Positions 25,983-34,066 of a stretch of DNA of 64,000 bases are shown piece by piece. Position numbers and translations under genes: made by a program. Every line of letters starts with the position of its first letter. Position 1 is the first letter of the stretch. The DNA is taken from positions 1 to 64,000 of the forward strand of contig JBKQMG010000059.1 in the NCBI GenBank assembly GCA_052146815.1, in the 5' to 3' direction. The notes under the pieces were generated by a model that was not told where the DNA came from, searched no databases, and was given only the letters and a program-made list of their open reading frames with translations. This DNA comes from DATJZH01 sp052146815. Its GTDB lineage: Bacteria; Actinomycetota; Actinomycetes; Streptosporangiales; Streptosporangiaceae.

Positions 25983-26423
25983 ATGGCGGCGGGGCCGGGA
26001 TACGGGATGGAGCGACCGGACTACGGCCACATGCGATCGTCACAGGCCGACCGGGAGCGCGCCGTCGACGTCCTCAAAGCCGCGTTCGCCGAGGGGCGCC
26101 TGACCCAGGAGGAGTACACCGAGCGGGTCGGGCAGGTCTACGCCTCCCGCACTTACGCCGAGCTCGCGGCACTCACGGCGGACCTGCCGACCGGGCCGCT
26201 GGGCACCCTCGTGCCTGCGCCCCCCCCGCACCCGTCGATGCCCGGCTGGCCGCCACCGCCGCGCCTGCCTGGTCCGCCGCGCGCCCGGCGGAGCGTGCCG
26301 ATCGTTCCCGTGCTGATGTTCGCGTGGCTCGCGGCCGCCATGGCCGGAAGCGGGGCGGCGGTCGCCATCCTGCCCCTGGCCGTGGTCGCCGTCGTAGTGC
26401 TCAGCCTGCTCCGCTCGCGCTAG
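25983..26423 (+). CDS. DUF1707 SHOCT-like domain membrane protein
   Basis: Residues about 17-70 match DUF1707: MRSSQADRERAVDVLKAAFA, EGRLTQEEYTERVGQVY, then ASRTYAELAALTADLPTG. A Pro-rich linker follows, then one or two hydrophobic segments (VPVLMFAWLAAAMAGSGAAV, ILPLAVVAVVVLSLL). I chose the ATG at 25983 because GGGAGG lies just before it; the Mets at 26007 and 26031 are less well supported. DUF1707 proteins are widespread in actinobacteria, and their short helical domain is thought to mediate membrane-associated interactions. The gene is intact and single. Confidence 0.82.
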   Translation: MAAGPGYGMERPDYGHMRSSQADRERAVDVLKAAFAEGRLTQEEYTERVGQVYASRTYAELAALTADLPTGPLGTLVPAPPPHPSMPGWPPPPRLPGPPRARRSVPIVPVLMFAWLAAAMAGSGAAVAILPLAVVAVVVLSLLRSR

Positions 26424-26496
26424 CGCCGCCGGCCGCAGCCGGCCTCCCGCCGGGCGGCCCAGGCCCTCTTAGAATGACCGCTATGAGGATGCCCCG

Positions 26497-26958
26497 ATGA
26501 GCCCCCAGATCGCCACCGCGGACCGCGTCGGGCGAGGCGAGCTACTCGATTTCATTCGCAACAGGCATCACGTCGTGCTGGTCACGACCAGGCGGGACGG
26601 CACGATGCAGCTCTCCCCGGTCACCGCCGGTCTCGACAGTGACGGCCGCATCGTGGTGGCCACCTACCCCGAGCGCGCCAAGACCCGTAACGCCCGCCGC
26701 CACCCGGATGTCGACGTGCTGGTGCTGTCCGACGACTGGAACGGGCCCTGGGTCCAGGTCAGCGGGGCGGCGGAAGTTCTCGACCTGCCCGAGGCCCTGG
26801 AGCCGCTCGTTGACTACTTCCGGGCGATCGCAGGGGAGCACGACGACTGGGACGAGTACCGTGCCGCGATGCAGCGACAGGGCAAGTCGCTCATCCGGGT
26901 GACGATCGACCGGTGGGGGCCCATTGCCACCGGCGGCTTCCCCCCGCGCCTGGCCTAG
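26497..26958 (+). CDS. PPOX-class F420/FMN-binding split-barrel protein
   Basis: The 153-residue protein has the TIGR03618-like pattern. The N-terminal helix is GELLDFIRNRHHVVLVTTRR. Strands DGTMQLSPVTAGLDSDGRIV and VATYPERAKTRNARRHPDVD follow. The conserved tail is VQVSGAAEVLDLP, and the end is SLIRVTIDRWGP. The S/T-x-x-K/R-x-R-N element (ERAKTRN) contacts the cofactor phosphate in this fold. Members use F420, FMN or bind heme; the cofactor cannot be told here. Length is normal. The start follows a GAGGATG-type site, and the gene stands alone downstream of DUF1707. Confidence 0.85.
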   Translation: MSPQIATADRVGRGELLDFIRNRHHVVLVTTRRDGTMQLSPVTAGLDSDGRIVVATYPERAKTRNARRHPDVDVLVLSDDWNGPWVQVSGAAEVLDLPEALEPLVDYFRAIAGEHDDWDEYRAAMQRQGKSLIRVTIDRWGPIATGGFPPRLA

Positions 26959-27014
26959 CCTCCGCGCCCGTCATCTGCCGCGCGGCCGGCCGTCTAGCGA
27001 TCACCGCCCCGTCG

Positions 27015-27803
27015 TCATCCCGCCACCGCGGCGACGGCGTAGAAGGGGCTGTCGGCCCGGTAGGAGTCGGCCCGGATGTCGAGGCCGACCAGGCGCATCG
27101 CTTCGGTGAGCTGCTCGTGCCGGAACGGCGTGAAGTCGAGCACGTGCCGGCGGTGGCTGATCCGGCCCGAGCGGGTCTCCTCGAACAGGAGCACTATCTC
27201 AGCCCGGCAGGGCTCGGCGAGGTCGGCGGGGATCGTCCAGACGTACAGCGAATGGCAGCGGATACCGTCTCGTTCAACCACCCGCCGGGCGGGGACGATC
27301 CGGCGCCGCTGCTGATACAGCAGCTCCCAGTTCCGCGAATCCACGACTACGGTGCCGCCCTCAGCCAGCATCTGCCGCATGCTCCGCAGGGCGAGGACGA
27401 GGCCGGCGCTGCTTCCCGCGTGGACGAGGGAGTTACCCAGGCAGACGGCCAGGTCGAAGATACCCGGCACCCGCCGGGGAAGCTCGTGCCATTGCGCCTG
27501 GCAGACATTCAGCGGCACGCCGTAGCGCGCGGACCGGCGGCGAGTCTCCACGACCATGCCGGGATTGGAGTCAGCGGCCGTGACGGCGAAGCCTTTGCCG
27601 GCCAGCGCGATCGCGTCCGCGCCGATGCCGCACGAGCAGTCGAGCACGGCAGCTCCCGGCCGCAGCGAGCCGAGCGCAGCGGCCAGCAGCGGCTGATTAC
27701 CCGGCGAGGTAGCGCCGAATTCCGCCTGGCCGCCGACGACCTCGTCGGCGAACAGCCACGCGTAATCGGCGGCCAGGTCGTCGTAGGCGTCCGCCACGCC
27801 CAC
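27015..27803 (-). CDS. Class I SAM-dependent methyltransferase (glycine/sarcosine type)
   Basis: The 262-residue protein has a Rossmann methyltransferase core. Motif I is AAVLDCSCGIGADAIALA. The acidic residue that binds the ribose is in VTAADSNPGMV. Motif IV is FDLAVCLGNSLVH. The post-motif strand is GGTVVVDSRNWELLY. The N-terminus DDLAADYAWLFAD and the layout resemble glycine/sarcosine N-methyltransferase-like proteins, but the substrate is not certain. It lies between PPOX and flavodoxin genes with short gaps (22 bp to the flavodoxin stop), so methyltransferase and flavodoxin probably share a transcript. Confidence 0.82.
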   Translation of the reverse strand: MGVADAYDDLAADYAWLFADEVVGGQAEFGATSPGNQPLLAAALGSLRPGAAVLDCSCGIGADAIALAGKGFAVTAADSNPGMVVETRRRSARYGVPLNVCQAQWHELPRRVPGIFDLAVCLGNSLVHAGSSAGLVLALRSMRQMLAEGGTVVVDSRNWELLYQQRRRIVPARRVVERDGIRCHSLYVWTIPADLAEPCRAEIVLLFEETRSGRISHRRHVLDFTPFRHEQLTEAMRLVGLDIRADSYRADSPFYAVAAVAG

Positions 27804-27825
27804 AGTGTCTCAGCCGTGTAGTGTC

Positions 27826-28389
27826 TCAGCCCCGCGCGGGCTGCCCGGCCAGTTCTGTCGCCAGCGCGGCGCCCCATGCCTGGGCCCGGTCTTCCTCGCC
27901 CTGGTCGAGGTGATTTTCCCTGGTCACCAGGAAGCTCTCCGGCGGCGCGACAAGCCCGAAGCCGTGATGGCGGAGCTCTCGCGCGATGCTTTTCGACGCC
28001 CGTCCGGTCAGCGCCGCCGCGCCGTGGAACCGGGTATCGAAAGCAGCCGCCTTGGGCCGGGCCTGCCCGCTTGTCTGGGCCGCCGCGACCGTGGCGAGCC
28101 ACTCGCGCAGGCCGTTGCCGAGCGCGTCGGGCTCGAGTGCCAGCCCGCTGTCCGGCTTCTGCGCGGCTTCGGCCGCGCCCTTGCGGGTGCTCGCCCGGCT
28201 CATGCCGTGGACGTGCGTCGGGCCGCCGACCACGACGAGGTCAGCGTCGTCCGTCGTGTGCGGCCCGGCCCCGGATACCGGCACCACCTCGACGTCCATC
28301 CCGGCGCCGGACACCAGGCCCGCCGCGATAGCCTCGGCAACCAGGTGAGTGTTCCCGTACATGGATTCGAAGACGATCACGGCTCGCAT
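27826..28389 (-). CDS. Flavodoxin-domain protein
   Basis: The 187-residue protein starts MRAVIVFESMYGNTHLVAEA. The FMN-phosphate loop SMYGNT is intact. The second loop is VVVGGPTHVHGMSR and the third is FDTRFHGAAALTGRA. The pattern is that of actinobacterial flavodoxin/nitric oxide synthase-type single-domain proteins. It acts as an FMN electron carrier or a stress-related flavoprotein in the cytoplasm. The partner is unknown. The gene is 22 bp upstream of the methyltransferase on the same strand. Confidence 0.88.
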   Translation of the reverse strand: MRAVIVFESMYGNTHLVAEAIAAGLVSGAGMDVEVVPVSGAGPHTTDDADLVVVGGPTHVHGMSRASTRKGAAEAAQKPDSGLALEPDALGNGLREWLATVAAAQTSGQARPKAAAFDTRFHGAAALTGRASKSIARELRHHGFGLVAPPESFLVTRENHLDQGEEDRAQAWGAALATELAGQPARG

Positions 28390-28635
28390 GGCGGCCTCCC
28401 TTAACTGACTACTCCCGCTGCCTACTTCGACGTTGCCGCCGAGGCTCGCCGCCGGGCAGGGGCCAATGTCGCCGTCTGACAGGGCCGAATGTCCCTAGCG
28501 CGGACCGCGCAGCGTGTGCAATGCACTGACCGCGCCCGGCAGCGGTCGAGCAGTTGCTGCGGAAGCTCCGCGAGTAGCATCGAGACCGTGCGACAGGTGG
28601 CACGGCCTGTTCCCTAGGGGTTGGAGGCACGATCG

Positions 28636-28947
28636 ATGACTGATGAGTTCCCGGATCTGCCAGACGAGCGGTTCCATCGTGACCGCCGTGAGCACGGCGG
28701 CGCGCCTGAGCACCTGGACGACGACCGTCTCGCCCGCCTGACCGAGGAGGAGCGCGTCGAGGCGGGACTCGATCCCTTCGATCCCGATGAGGTGCCGCCG
28801 GCGACCGACGCGCCCGTTCCTACCGAACTCACCGAGACCGAGCAGTACCAGGAGGAACGGGCCGAGATCAGGCGCGAGGAAGACGAGGGCGAGCTCGGGC
28901 CCGCCGCCGAGCGCAATCCGTTCCCGCCCACGCACTACGACCGGTAA
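28636..28947 (+). CDS. Small acidic protein of unknown function (103 aa)
   Basis: The start ATG at 28636 follows a TTGGAGG site. The protein is highly charged (MTDEFPDLPDERFHRDRREH, then DDDRLARLTEEERVEAGLD and ERNPFPPTHYDR) with no hydrophobic segment and no Cys. It looks largely disordered with one acidic helix. I do not recognise a named family. A gap of 27 bp separates it from the next gene, so the two may be co-transcribed. Confidence 0.65.
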   Translation: MTDEFPDLPDERFHRDRREHGGAPEHLDDDRLARLTEEERVEAGLDPFDPDEVPPATDAPVPTELTETEQYQEERAEIRREEDEGELGPAAERNPFPPTHYDR

Positions 28948-28974
28948 CGACCGCCCGCAGCGTCAGGAGTCCGA

Positions 28975-29274
28975 ATGTCAGTCACGCCGGAGCCAGTGCA
29001 CCTCAGCAACCATCACCGCAACACGCTGCGCGAGCTTTTCCAGCACCCGGTGAGCCACAACATCGAGTGGCGATCCGTGGTCTCGCTGCTCGAAGCGCTC
29101 GGCTCGGTGCAGGAGCACTCCGAGGGCAAGATCGCGGTGACGCTCGGCGCCGACATCGAGTTCTTCGACCCGCCCGTGCACAAGGATCTCGACACCCAGA
29201 CCGTCCTCGACCTGCGCCGGATGCTCGCTAATGCCGGCTTCACGCCCGAGGGCGGGTTCGTCCAGCCCGATTAG
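28975..29274 (+). CDS. HicA-like small protein (99 aa), solitary
   Basis: The protein reads HRNTLRELFQHPVSHNIEWR, then VVSLLEALGSVQEHSEGKIA, then VTLGADIEFFDPPVHKDLDT and LRRMLANAGFTPEGG. The order is helix, G-x-V-x-x-H strand, x-V-H-K loop, then a terminal helix with LRRMLANAGF. It resembles the HicA double-stranded-RNA-binding fold, in which the core HxxK region carries the catalytic His. No HicB-like antitoxin is adjacent; the upstream neighbour is the acidic protein. It may be a chromosomal HicA homologue with another role. A strong terminator follows. Confidence 0.55.
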   Translation: MSVTPEPVHLSNHHRNTLRELFQHPVSHNIEWRSVVSLLEALGSVQEHSEGKIAVTLGADIEFFDPPVHKDLDTQTVLDLRRMLANAGFTPEGGFVQPD

Positions 29275-29335
29275 GTCACCCGCAGGCTGAGCCGCTGCGT
29301 TCCCGGCGGCCGCGCCTCCAAGCCCCGCAGGACAA

Positions 29336-29376
29336 CACGAGCCTGCCGGCGCAATGTGCGCGCCGGCAGGCTCGTG
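29336..29376. terminator. Long perfect hairpin between convergent genes
   Basis: Left arm 29336-29352 pairs perfectly with right arm 29360-29376 (core CGAGCCTGCCGGCGC), giving a 17-bp stem and a 7-nt loop. It sits between the rightward HicA-like gene and the leftward glycosidase and can serve both. Confidence 0.8.
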
Positions 29377-29389
29377 CCCGTTAACCGGC

Positions 29390-31576
29390 TCAGCTGGCCG
29401 GGTGCTTCAGCTCGACGGTGACACTGCGAGCCGATGGCGCCAGGGTGACGGTTCCGCTCTGCTCACTGACCGTGCCGGCGCTGGCGTGCGCGATGTTGGC
29501 GACGAACGCCGGCAGCTGGAACAGCACGGGCCCGGCCGGACGCTGGCCGGTCAGGGTCAGCGTGACGGCGCGGCCGCTGGTCCGGATGGTCAGTCCGAGG
29601 TGATGGCCGTCCGTGGTCGGGAAGTGCGCGAGCTGGATGACCTGGCCGCTGCCCACCCAGCTGCCCGGCACGCCGCGGCCGACGACGAGGCTGCCGTCGC
29701 TGCGCTGGGCGGCCAGCGAGTCGAGCAGCACCATGTTGGCGTTCGCCATGCCCCAGGCGTGCGGGGACGAGCCGTTGCCGGCTTCGGGGTGCGTGCCGGC
29801 CCACGGTGATCCGGTGTTGGGGAACTCCTGGCTCTCCCACCACGAGTACGGACCGCTCTGCCCGTTGCTGATCATGAACTGGTAGCTGAGGATGCCCTGA
29901 TCCCGGTGCGCGGAGCTGGCCAGCGCCCATTCGCCGTAGCCGGCGTTGTAGGCGGTGCTGTAGTACTGCGTCGGGTAGCCGCCGAAGGTGTTCGGCGGGA
30001 GCTTCCCGGCCAGCCGGGCGAAGCCGTAGTTGTACGTGGCGTCGATCAGGCTGAGGCCAGGACCGCTGAGCGGCGCGCCGAACAGGTAGCCGTCCCAGGC
30101 CCAGCGGCCGAACAGGAACGGCGCGGCCCAGTTGGCGTCCTCGGCGTTCGCGCACCGGTTGTCGGTGTTCGGCTCGGTCATCGAGCACGGCAGGTAGTTC
30201 AGTTGGTTCGCCGAGATCGTCGCGTCGAGCGTCTTGCTGGTCGCGCTCAGCAGGCTGGCGTACTGCGCCGCCGCCCACTTGGCCTGCGCGGTGCTGCCTA
30301 CCTTCTGCGCCAGCCACTGGTAGGTGGCCAGGCCCGTGAGCGCCTCGTAGTTGTCGATCGTCCAGTAGCCGTTGGCGTCGATGTCGTTGGTCTTCTCCAT
30401 GATCCCGCCGGGCCCGGTGCGGTCGGCGGCGATCAGGTGGGCGGTGTCCTCGATGCTCGGTTCGGTCTTGCCGGCCGGCCCCTCGGTGGCGAAGTTGGCC
30501 TTCACGAAGCTGAGGTCGCCGGTCTTGAGCAGGTAGATGGCCCACACCCACGGGTAGGTCCATACCCCGTCGTCGTATTGCGTCTGGGTGCCGATGACGT
30601 AGCGGGCCCGGTCCAGCAGCCCGTGCGCGCCGGTGGTGTAGCCCTGGGTGAACAGGTTGGCCAGGATCCCGATGACGTCGTGGCTGAATTCCTTGTCGTA
30701 GCCGTTGGCGCCCGTCTTCAGCTCATTGCCCGAGCGGATGATCTGGGTGTAGATGAAACCGGTCCGGTAGGCGTCGGCCAGGCTCTGGTCGGGCAGCCGG
30801 ACGATCTGGGCGATGCCCGCCAGCTGGCTGTTCCAGTACGCGCGCATGTGCGCGAAGTGCTGGCCGAAGCCGCCCGCGGCGGCCAGGGCACTAGCGGACG
30901 GCAGCGGGTAGCTGCCGCCGAAGCGGTTAGCGGCCACCGCGTAGTCGTGATCGACCACGCCATGCGCCGGCACGGTGGCGGGAGCGGAGTTCAGCGCCAC
31001 CAGGCCCGCTGATGCCTCCGGGCTGACCGAGATCGCCTGGTCGGTGGGGTTGGCCACCTGCACCCGGCTGTAGATCACCACGAACGCGTGGCCGCCGATC
31101 GTGACCTGGTCGCCGAAATTGGTGATCGAGACGCGGGCGCCGTCGCGGTGGAACGTGGTCACCAGCGCGGGCAGGTAGCCGTCCGCGTTCTTCCAGGTCG
31201 TCCTGGTGTCGTTATAGACGCCGTAACCATAGGTCGTGCCGGTGACCGCGGCCGTGCTGGCGCTGCCCGGACCGGCGTCGGCCGGGCTGGTGTCGACGAA
31301 GAAGCTGCCGCCCAGGCACGCCACGACGGCCTGGCTGTTCCCGGTCCAGCCGAGGACGCTGGCGTCGCCGAACGTGCCATAGATCGTCTGGCTGCCCGCC
31401 GGCCCGTTGGGCGCGCAGCTGTTGGGCGCCGCCGCGGCGATCGCGCTCGCCGCCCCGCCGGCAGCGGCCGCGCCGGCCGTCATCGCGGTCCCGGCGAGCG
31501 CAAGCGCTGCGGCGGCGACCGCCGCCGCCGCCGGCCGGGCCGGCCGCCAGGAGAAGGGAGCTCTGCCGGTCATTTC
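29390..31576 (-). CDS. Secreted (alpha/alpha)6-type glycoside hydrolase-like protein
   Basis: The start is taken at ATG 31576 after GGAGG, giving 728 residues. An Arg-rich n-region and a long Ala-rich hydrophobic core (AAAAVAAAALALAGTAMTAG) form a signal peptide. An N-terminal beta domain (about 60-260) contains YGYGVYNDTRTTWKNADGYL. The helical barrel follows: SLADAYRTGFIYTQIIRSGN, DDGVWTYPWVWAIYLLKTGD, and GYWTIDNYEALTGLATYQWL. A C-terminal beta domain is last. This is the layout of GH15/GH65/GH-G-like exo-glycosidases. The catalytic acids cannot be assigned securely. It is probably an extracellular polysaccharide-degrading enzyme with no family neighbours. Confidence 0.7.
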   Translation of the reverse strand, partial: EMTGRAPFSWRPARPAAAAVAAAALALAGTAMTAGAAAAGGAASAIAAAAPNSCAPNGPAGSQTIYGTFGDASVLGWTGNSQAVVACLGGSFFVDTSPADAGPGSASTAAVTGTTYGYGVYNDTRTTWKNADGYLPALVTTFHRDGARVSITNFGDQVTIGGHAFVVIYSRVQVANPTDQAISVSPEASAGLVALNSAPATVPAHGVVDHDYAVAANRFGGSYPLPSASALAAAGGFGQHFAHMRAYWNSQLAGIAQIVRLPDQSLADAYRTGFIYTQIIRSGNELKTGANGYDKEFSHDVIGILANLFTQGYTTGAHGLLDRARYVIGTQTQYDDGVWTYPWVWAIYLLKTGDLSFVKANFATEGPAGKTEPSIEDTAHLIAADRTGPGGIMEKTNDIDANGYWTIDNYEALTGLATYQWLAQKVGSTAQAKWAAAQYASLLSATSKTLDATISANQLNYLPCSMTEPNTDNRCANAEDANWAAPFLFGRWAWDGYLFGAPLSGPGLSLIDATYNYGFARLAGKLPPNTFGGYPTQYYSTAYNAGYGEWALASSAHRDQGILSYQFMISNGQSGPYSWWESQEFPNTGSPWAGTHPEAGNGSSPHAWGMANANMVLLDSLAAQRSDGSLVVGRGVPGSWVGSGQVIQLAHFPTTDGHHLGLTIRTSGRAVTLTLTGQRPAGPVLFQLPAFVANIAHASAGTVSEQSGTVTLAPSARSVTVELKHPAS

Positions 31577-31941
31577 ATGCCATCCTCCACGGCAACCCGG
31601 GGGCTTGTTTGACGGCGCCAACCACCCGGTTCTGGGAGAGTCTAAACAGAAATGTCAATATCTGCAGAATAAATTGGCCGCACCGCTCCGTCCCGCCCCG
31701 CTGTTGGCGGGTGCGGGGGCGAGCTGACGGGCGGGTGGAACAGTCCCGGCCGCCACCCACGGGAATGCGGGCCCGCGAGGACACAGGCTCCCGTGGTGCG
31801 AAGGCTCCCGGCGCGCGCAGAGCGGCCAGCGGGCAGATCGTGATCTGCGCGCCGGCCGCTCTGATGGTCGGGCGGTCCGCGGGGACTTCGGGCTGTCGTC
31901 GGCGCCCCGGGAGCGGACTCAGTCGTCGGGCCAGGTTCCGG
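31577..31941. promoter_or_regulatory. Promoter region upstream of the secreted glycosidase
   Basis: An AT-rich island at 31638-31680 contrasts with its GC-rich surroundings and probably holds the leftward promoter. On the minus strand it reads TTGACA followed by TAGACT, but the spacing is too short for a standard pair. Nothing else coding was seen. Confidence 0.4.
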
Positions 31942-31966
31942 TCAGTCGTCGGGCCAGGTTCCGGTC
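31921..31966. repeat. 23-bp tandem duplication across the DUF4235 stop codon
   Basis: The 23-bp unit at 31921-31943, starting AGTCGTCGGGCCAGG, is repeated exactly at 31944-31966. The junction lies in the stop codon of the DUF4235 gene, so the last codons are duplicated downstream. Confidence 0.8.
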
Positions 31967-32199
31967 AGCTTCCGGGCGCTTTCCGCGCGGTCCAGCGCCG
32001 CCTTCACCACGGCGAAGACGGCTCCCTGGAACGCCGCCGCGATCAGCACCGTCCGCCAGCCGTAGCTTTGGTCGGTAGCTTTCGGCGCCTCGTCCTCGCC
32101 GGCGGCGAGCTTCCAGCCGCGCTTGACGATGGCACCCGCGAGGCTGCCGCCCAGCATGCTGAGGCCGAGGCTCACCGCCTTGAACGCAAGCTTCTTCAT
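31942..32199 (-). CDS. DUF4235 membrane protein, last gene of a coupled operon
   Basis: The 85-residue protein starts MKKLAFKAVSLGLSMLGGSL. It has a first hydrophobic segment (SLGLSMLGGSLAGAIV), the family signature RGWKLAAGEDEAPKATDQSY, then a second segment (GWRTVLIAAAFQGAVFAVVK). I chose ATG 32199 because it overlaps the DUF3618 stop by four bases (ATGA); Met 32211 is also possible. DUF4235 with DUF3618 and a holin-like gene is a recurring actinobacterial triplet of unknown function at the membrane. The 3' end is tandemly duplicated. Confidence 0.85.
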   Translation of the reverse strand: MKKLAFKAVSLGLSMLGGSLAGAIVKRGWKLAAGEDEAPKATDQSYGWRTVLIAAAFQGAVFAVVKAALDRAESARKLTGTWPDD

Positions 32200-32696
32200 C
32201 GCCGCATCCACCGGTAGATCAGGACGCCGACGAGCAGCGCCGAGCCGGCCGCCACCGCGAACGGAACCGGGTTCTCCGAGATCTTGCCGGCCGCCTTCTT
32301 CGCCGTCTGCTGCATGGGCTCGGGGGCCGCGCTGAACACGGCCGTGCCCGCCTGAGCGGCCCGGCTGGATACCTGATCCCGGACACCGCTGGCGACGGGC
32401 GCGCTGGCACCGGCGATCTTCTGCCGTGCGTCGGCCGTCGTGTCGGCGAGCCCGCTGCGCGCCTGGTCGGCATGGCTGGTGACCTGGTCCCGGACGTCCT
32501 GAGCCTTGTCCTTCAGGCGCCCGGACACTTCCGCCACCTTTTCCTGGGCCCGCGCTTTCATGTCCGCCTTCGCCGCAAGCGCCTCGACGGTCTCCCCGAG
32601 CTGTTCGCGGGTCCGGGCGATATCGTCCACGACAGCCTGCTCGTCATTCGGCGGGGCGCTGTGCGCGACGGCGCCGGCCGATTCCTCCGCGGTCAT
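32196..32696 (-). CDS. DUF3618 coiled-coil membrane protein
   Basis: The start at ATG 32696 overlaps the upstream stop by four bases, giving 166 residues. The N-terminal DUF3618 block is VVDDIARTREQLGETVEALA with AKADMKARAQEK. A long apolipoprotein-like amphipathic helix follows (VSGRLKDKAQDVRDQVTSHA and more), and a C-terminal membrane segment, FAVAAGSALLVGVLIYRWMR. It therefore probably sits with its coiled coil in the cytoplasm and an anchor at the C-terminus. It is translated between the holin-like and DUF4235 proteins, implying a complex of the three. Confidence 0.87.
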   Translation of the reverse strand: MTAEESAGAVAHSAPPNDEQAVVDDIARTREQLGETVEALAAKADMKARAQEKVAEVSGRLKDKAQDVRDQVTSHADQARSGLADTTADARQKIAGASAPVASGVRDQVSSRAAQAGTAVFSAAPEPMQQTAKKAAGKISENPVPFAVAAGSALLVGVLIYRWMRR

Positions 32697-33115
32697 CGGT
32701 GTGCCCTTTCCTTGATTTCCTCGACATCGGCCTTGACGCTCTGCACCGTCTCCTCCGGCATCGCCGGGGTGGCCTTCTTGAGCTGACTGCGCCCTGCCAG
32801 CGCGCCGATCCCGGCCACGCCGAGCAGCACCACACCGACAATCAGGGCGGCCAGCCACACCGGCACCGCCGTCGCGATACCGGCGATCGCCGCGGCCAGC
32901 AGGCAGCCGACCGCATACAGGGCAATAACGCCGCTGCCGCCGAATATCCCTATTCCGCGGCCCGCCCGCGCGCCCTTGCGGGTCATCTCGATCTCGGCCA
33001 GCTTCAGCTCATCACGAATCAGCCGGGAGACCTGCTCGGTCATCTGCTTGACGAGATCTCCGGTCGGCGCCGCCGGCGTCCGGGCGGAGTTCGGCGCGCC
33101 GTTCACGTCTGCCAT
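32693..33115 (-). CDS. Phage-holin-family (PF07332) membrane protein
   Basis: The 140-residue protein has an N-terminal cytoplasmic helix, GDLVKQMTEQVSRLIRDELK, leading to two close transmembrane segments (IFGGSGVIALYAVGCLLAAA and VPVWLAALIVGVVLLGVAGI). A charged tail ends EETVQSVKADVEEIKERAHR. These actinobacterial holin_3_6 proteins are host genes, not phage holins, in this setting. It opens the three-gene operon. A GTG precedes the ATG at 33115 in frame; ATG is preferred. Confidence 0.87.
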   Translation of the reverse strand: MADVNGAPNSARTPAAPTGDLVKQMTEQVSRLIRDELKLAEIEMTRKGARAGRGIGIFGGSGVIALYAVGCLLAAAIAGIATAVPVWLAALIVGVVLLGVAGIGALAGRSQLKKATPAMPEETVQSVKADVEEIKERAHR

Positions 33116-33211
33116 CACATGCGTCCTTCCCTCAGCGCGCTTCAGCGCTCGACCTGGCTACCCGGATGTGCCGAGCGCTAACAAGCGGTGGCAGGGGAAG
33201 ATCGTTTAGCG

Positions 33212-33973
33212 TCAGTCGCCGTTAGGGGCGAGCTGATCGCTGGCGAGCGCGCGGCCGGCCTGATCGGCCAGGGTCACCGCGACCAGGCGCGCTTGCAGCG
33301 ACGGCCGGGAGCCCGGCTGCGCCGTCAGCATGAACCGGCCGTAATACTGCCCGTGGCCGAAGGTCCGCAGCTCGATCTCCTCGTCCGGCAGCCCCCACCG
33401 CTCGACGTCCCAGTGATGGCGGCCGAACGTGACCGTCCCGTCCGGCTCGAGCCGCGGGGGATGGCCCAGCAGGGTGCCGTACTCGAACCGGCATTGCCGC
33501 AGGCCGAGCAGGCCGGGAAGCTGGTCCCGCACGTGATCAACGACGGCATGCGCGGACCGGGCGGACCGGGCCAGCTCGGCGGTCTCATGAATCTGGGCGA
33601 GATACCGGCCATCGGTGATCGCGATCACCTGGAGCCGCCGGGCGCGGGCGGCCAGCTGCGAGACCGCCAGGCCTACCAGCAGCAGCAGCACGGCGGTGGT
33701 GATATCGGCCGACCTGCTGATCGTGAACCGCTCATAGGGATGGGTGTAGAAGAAGTCGAACCACACGGCTGCCCCGACCGCCGCGAGTGCCCCCGCCACC
33801 CGGTTCCCGATGGCCGCGACCGCGACGACCACGACGACCAGCACGAGCGCGACGTTCGTATTCGACCAGCTGGCGCGCAGCGGCAGCAGAACGGCCGCGG
33901 CCGCGATCGGCGCCAGCAAGGCCGCGGCGATCGCGCTTCGGTCCCGGTTCAGGTAGCGGGTCATGTTCGCCAC
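33212..33973 (-). CDS. DUF4118 membrane protein (KdpD-like sensor portion)
   Basis: The 253-residue protein has three to four N-terminal membrane segments, such as AALLAPIAAAAVLLPLRA, VALVLVVVVVAVAAIGNRVA and ADITTAVLLLLVGLAVSQLA. Between them lies the DUF4118 loop WFDFFYTHPYERFTI. The C-terminal 120 residues form a soluble GAF-like region without kinase motifs. It is thus the sensor core of a KdpD-type protein without histidine kinase domains. It follows the holin-like operon on the same strand but with a 97-bp gap. Confidence 0.8.
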   Translation of the reverse strand: MANMTRYLNRDRSAIAAALLAPIAAAAVLLPLRASWSNTNVALVLVVVVVAVAAIGNRVAGALAAVGAAVWFDFFYTHPYERFTISRSADITTAVLLLLVGLAVSQLAARARRLQVIAITDGRYLAQIHETAELARSARSAHAVVDHVRDQLPGLLGLRQCRFEYGTLLGHPPRLEPDGTVTFGRHHWDVERWGLPDEEIELRTFGHGQYYGRFMLTAQPGSRPSLQARLVAVTLADQAGRALASDQLAPNGD

Positions 33974-34066
33974 CCCAGCTTTCTTCCTGCCGGTTTCTTT
34001 CTACCGGCTGTCGGCCTCGCGCGCCACGGGCGAAGGACCCGCCAGGGGCGCCGAAAGCCACGTCTG

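Noticed and set aside
32693..33115. Phage holin as evidence of a prophage
   Set aside because: The family name is misleading. The gene is part of a conserved host operon with DUF3618 and DUF4235, and no other phage genes occur.
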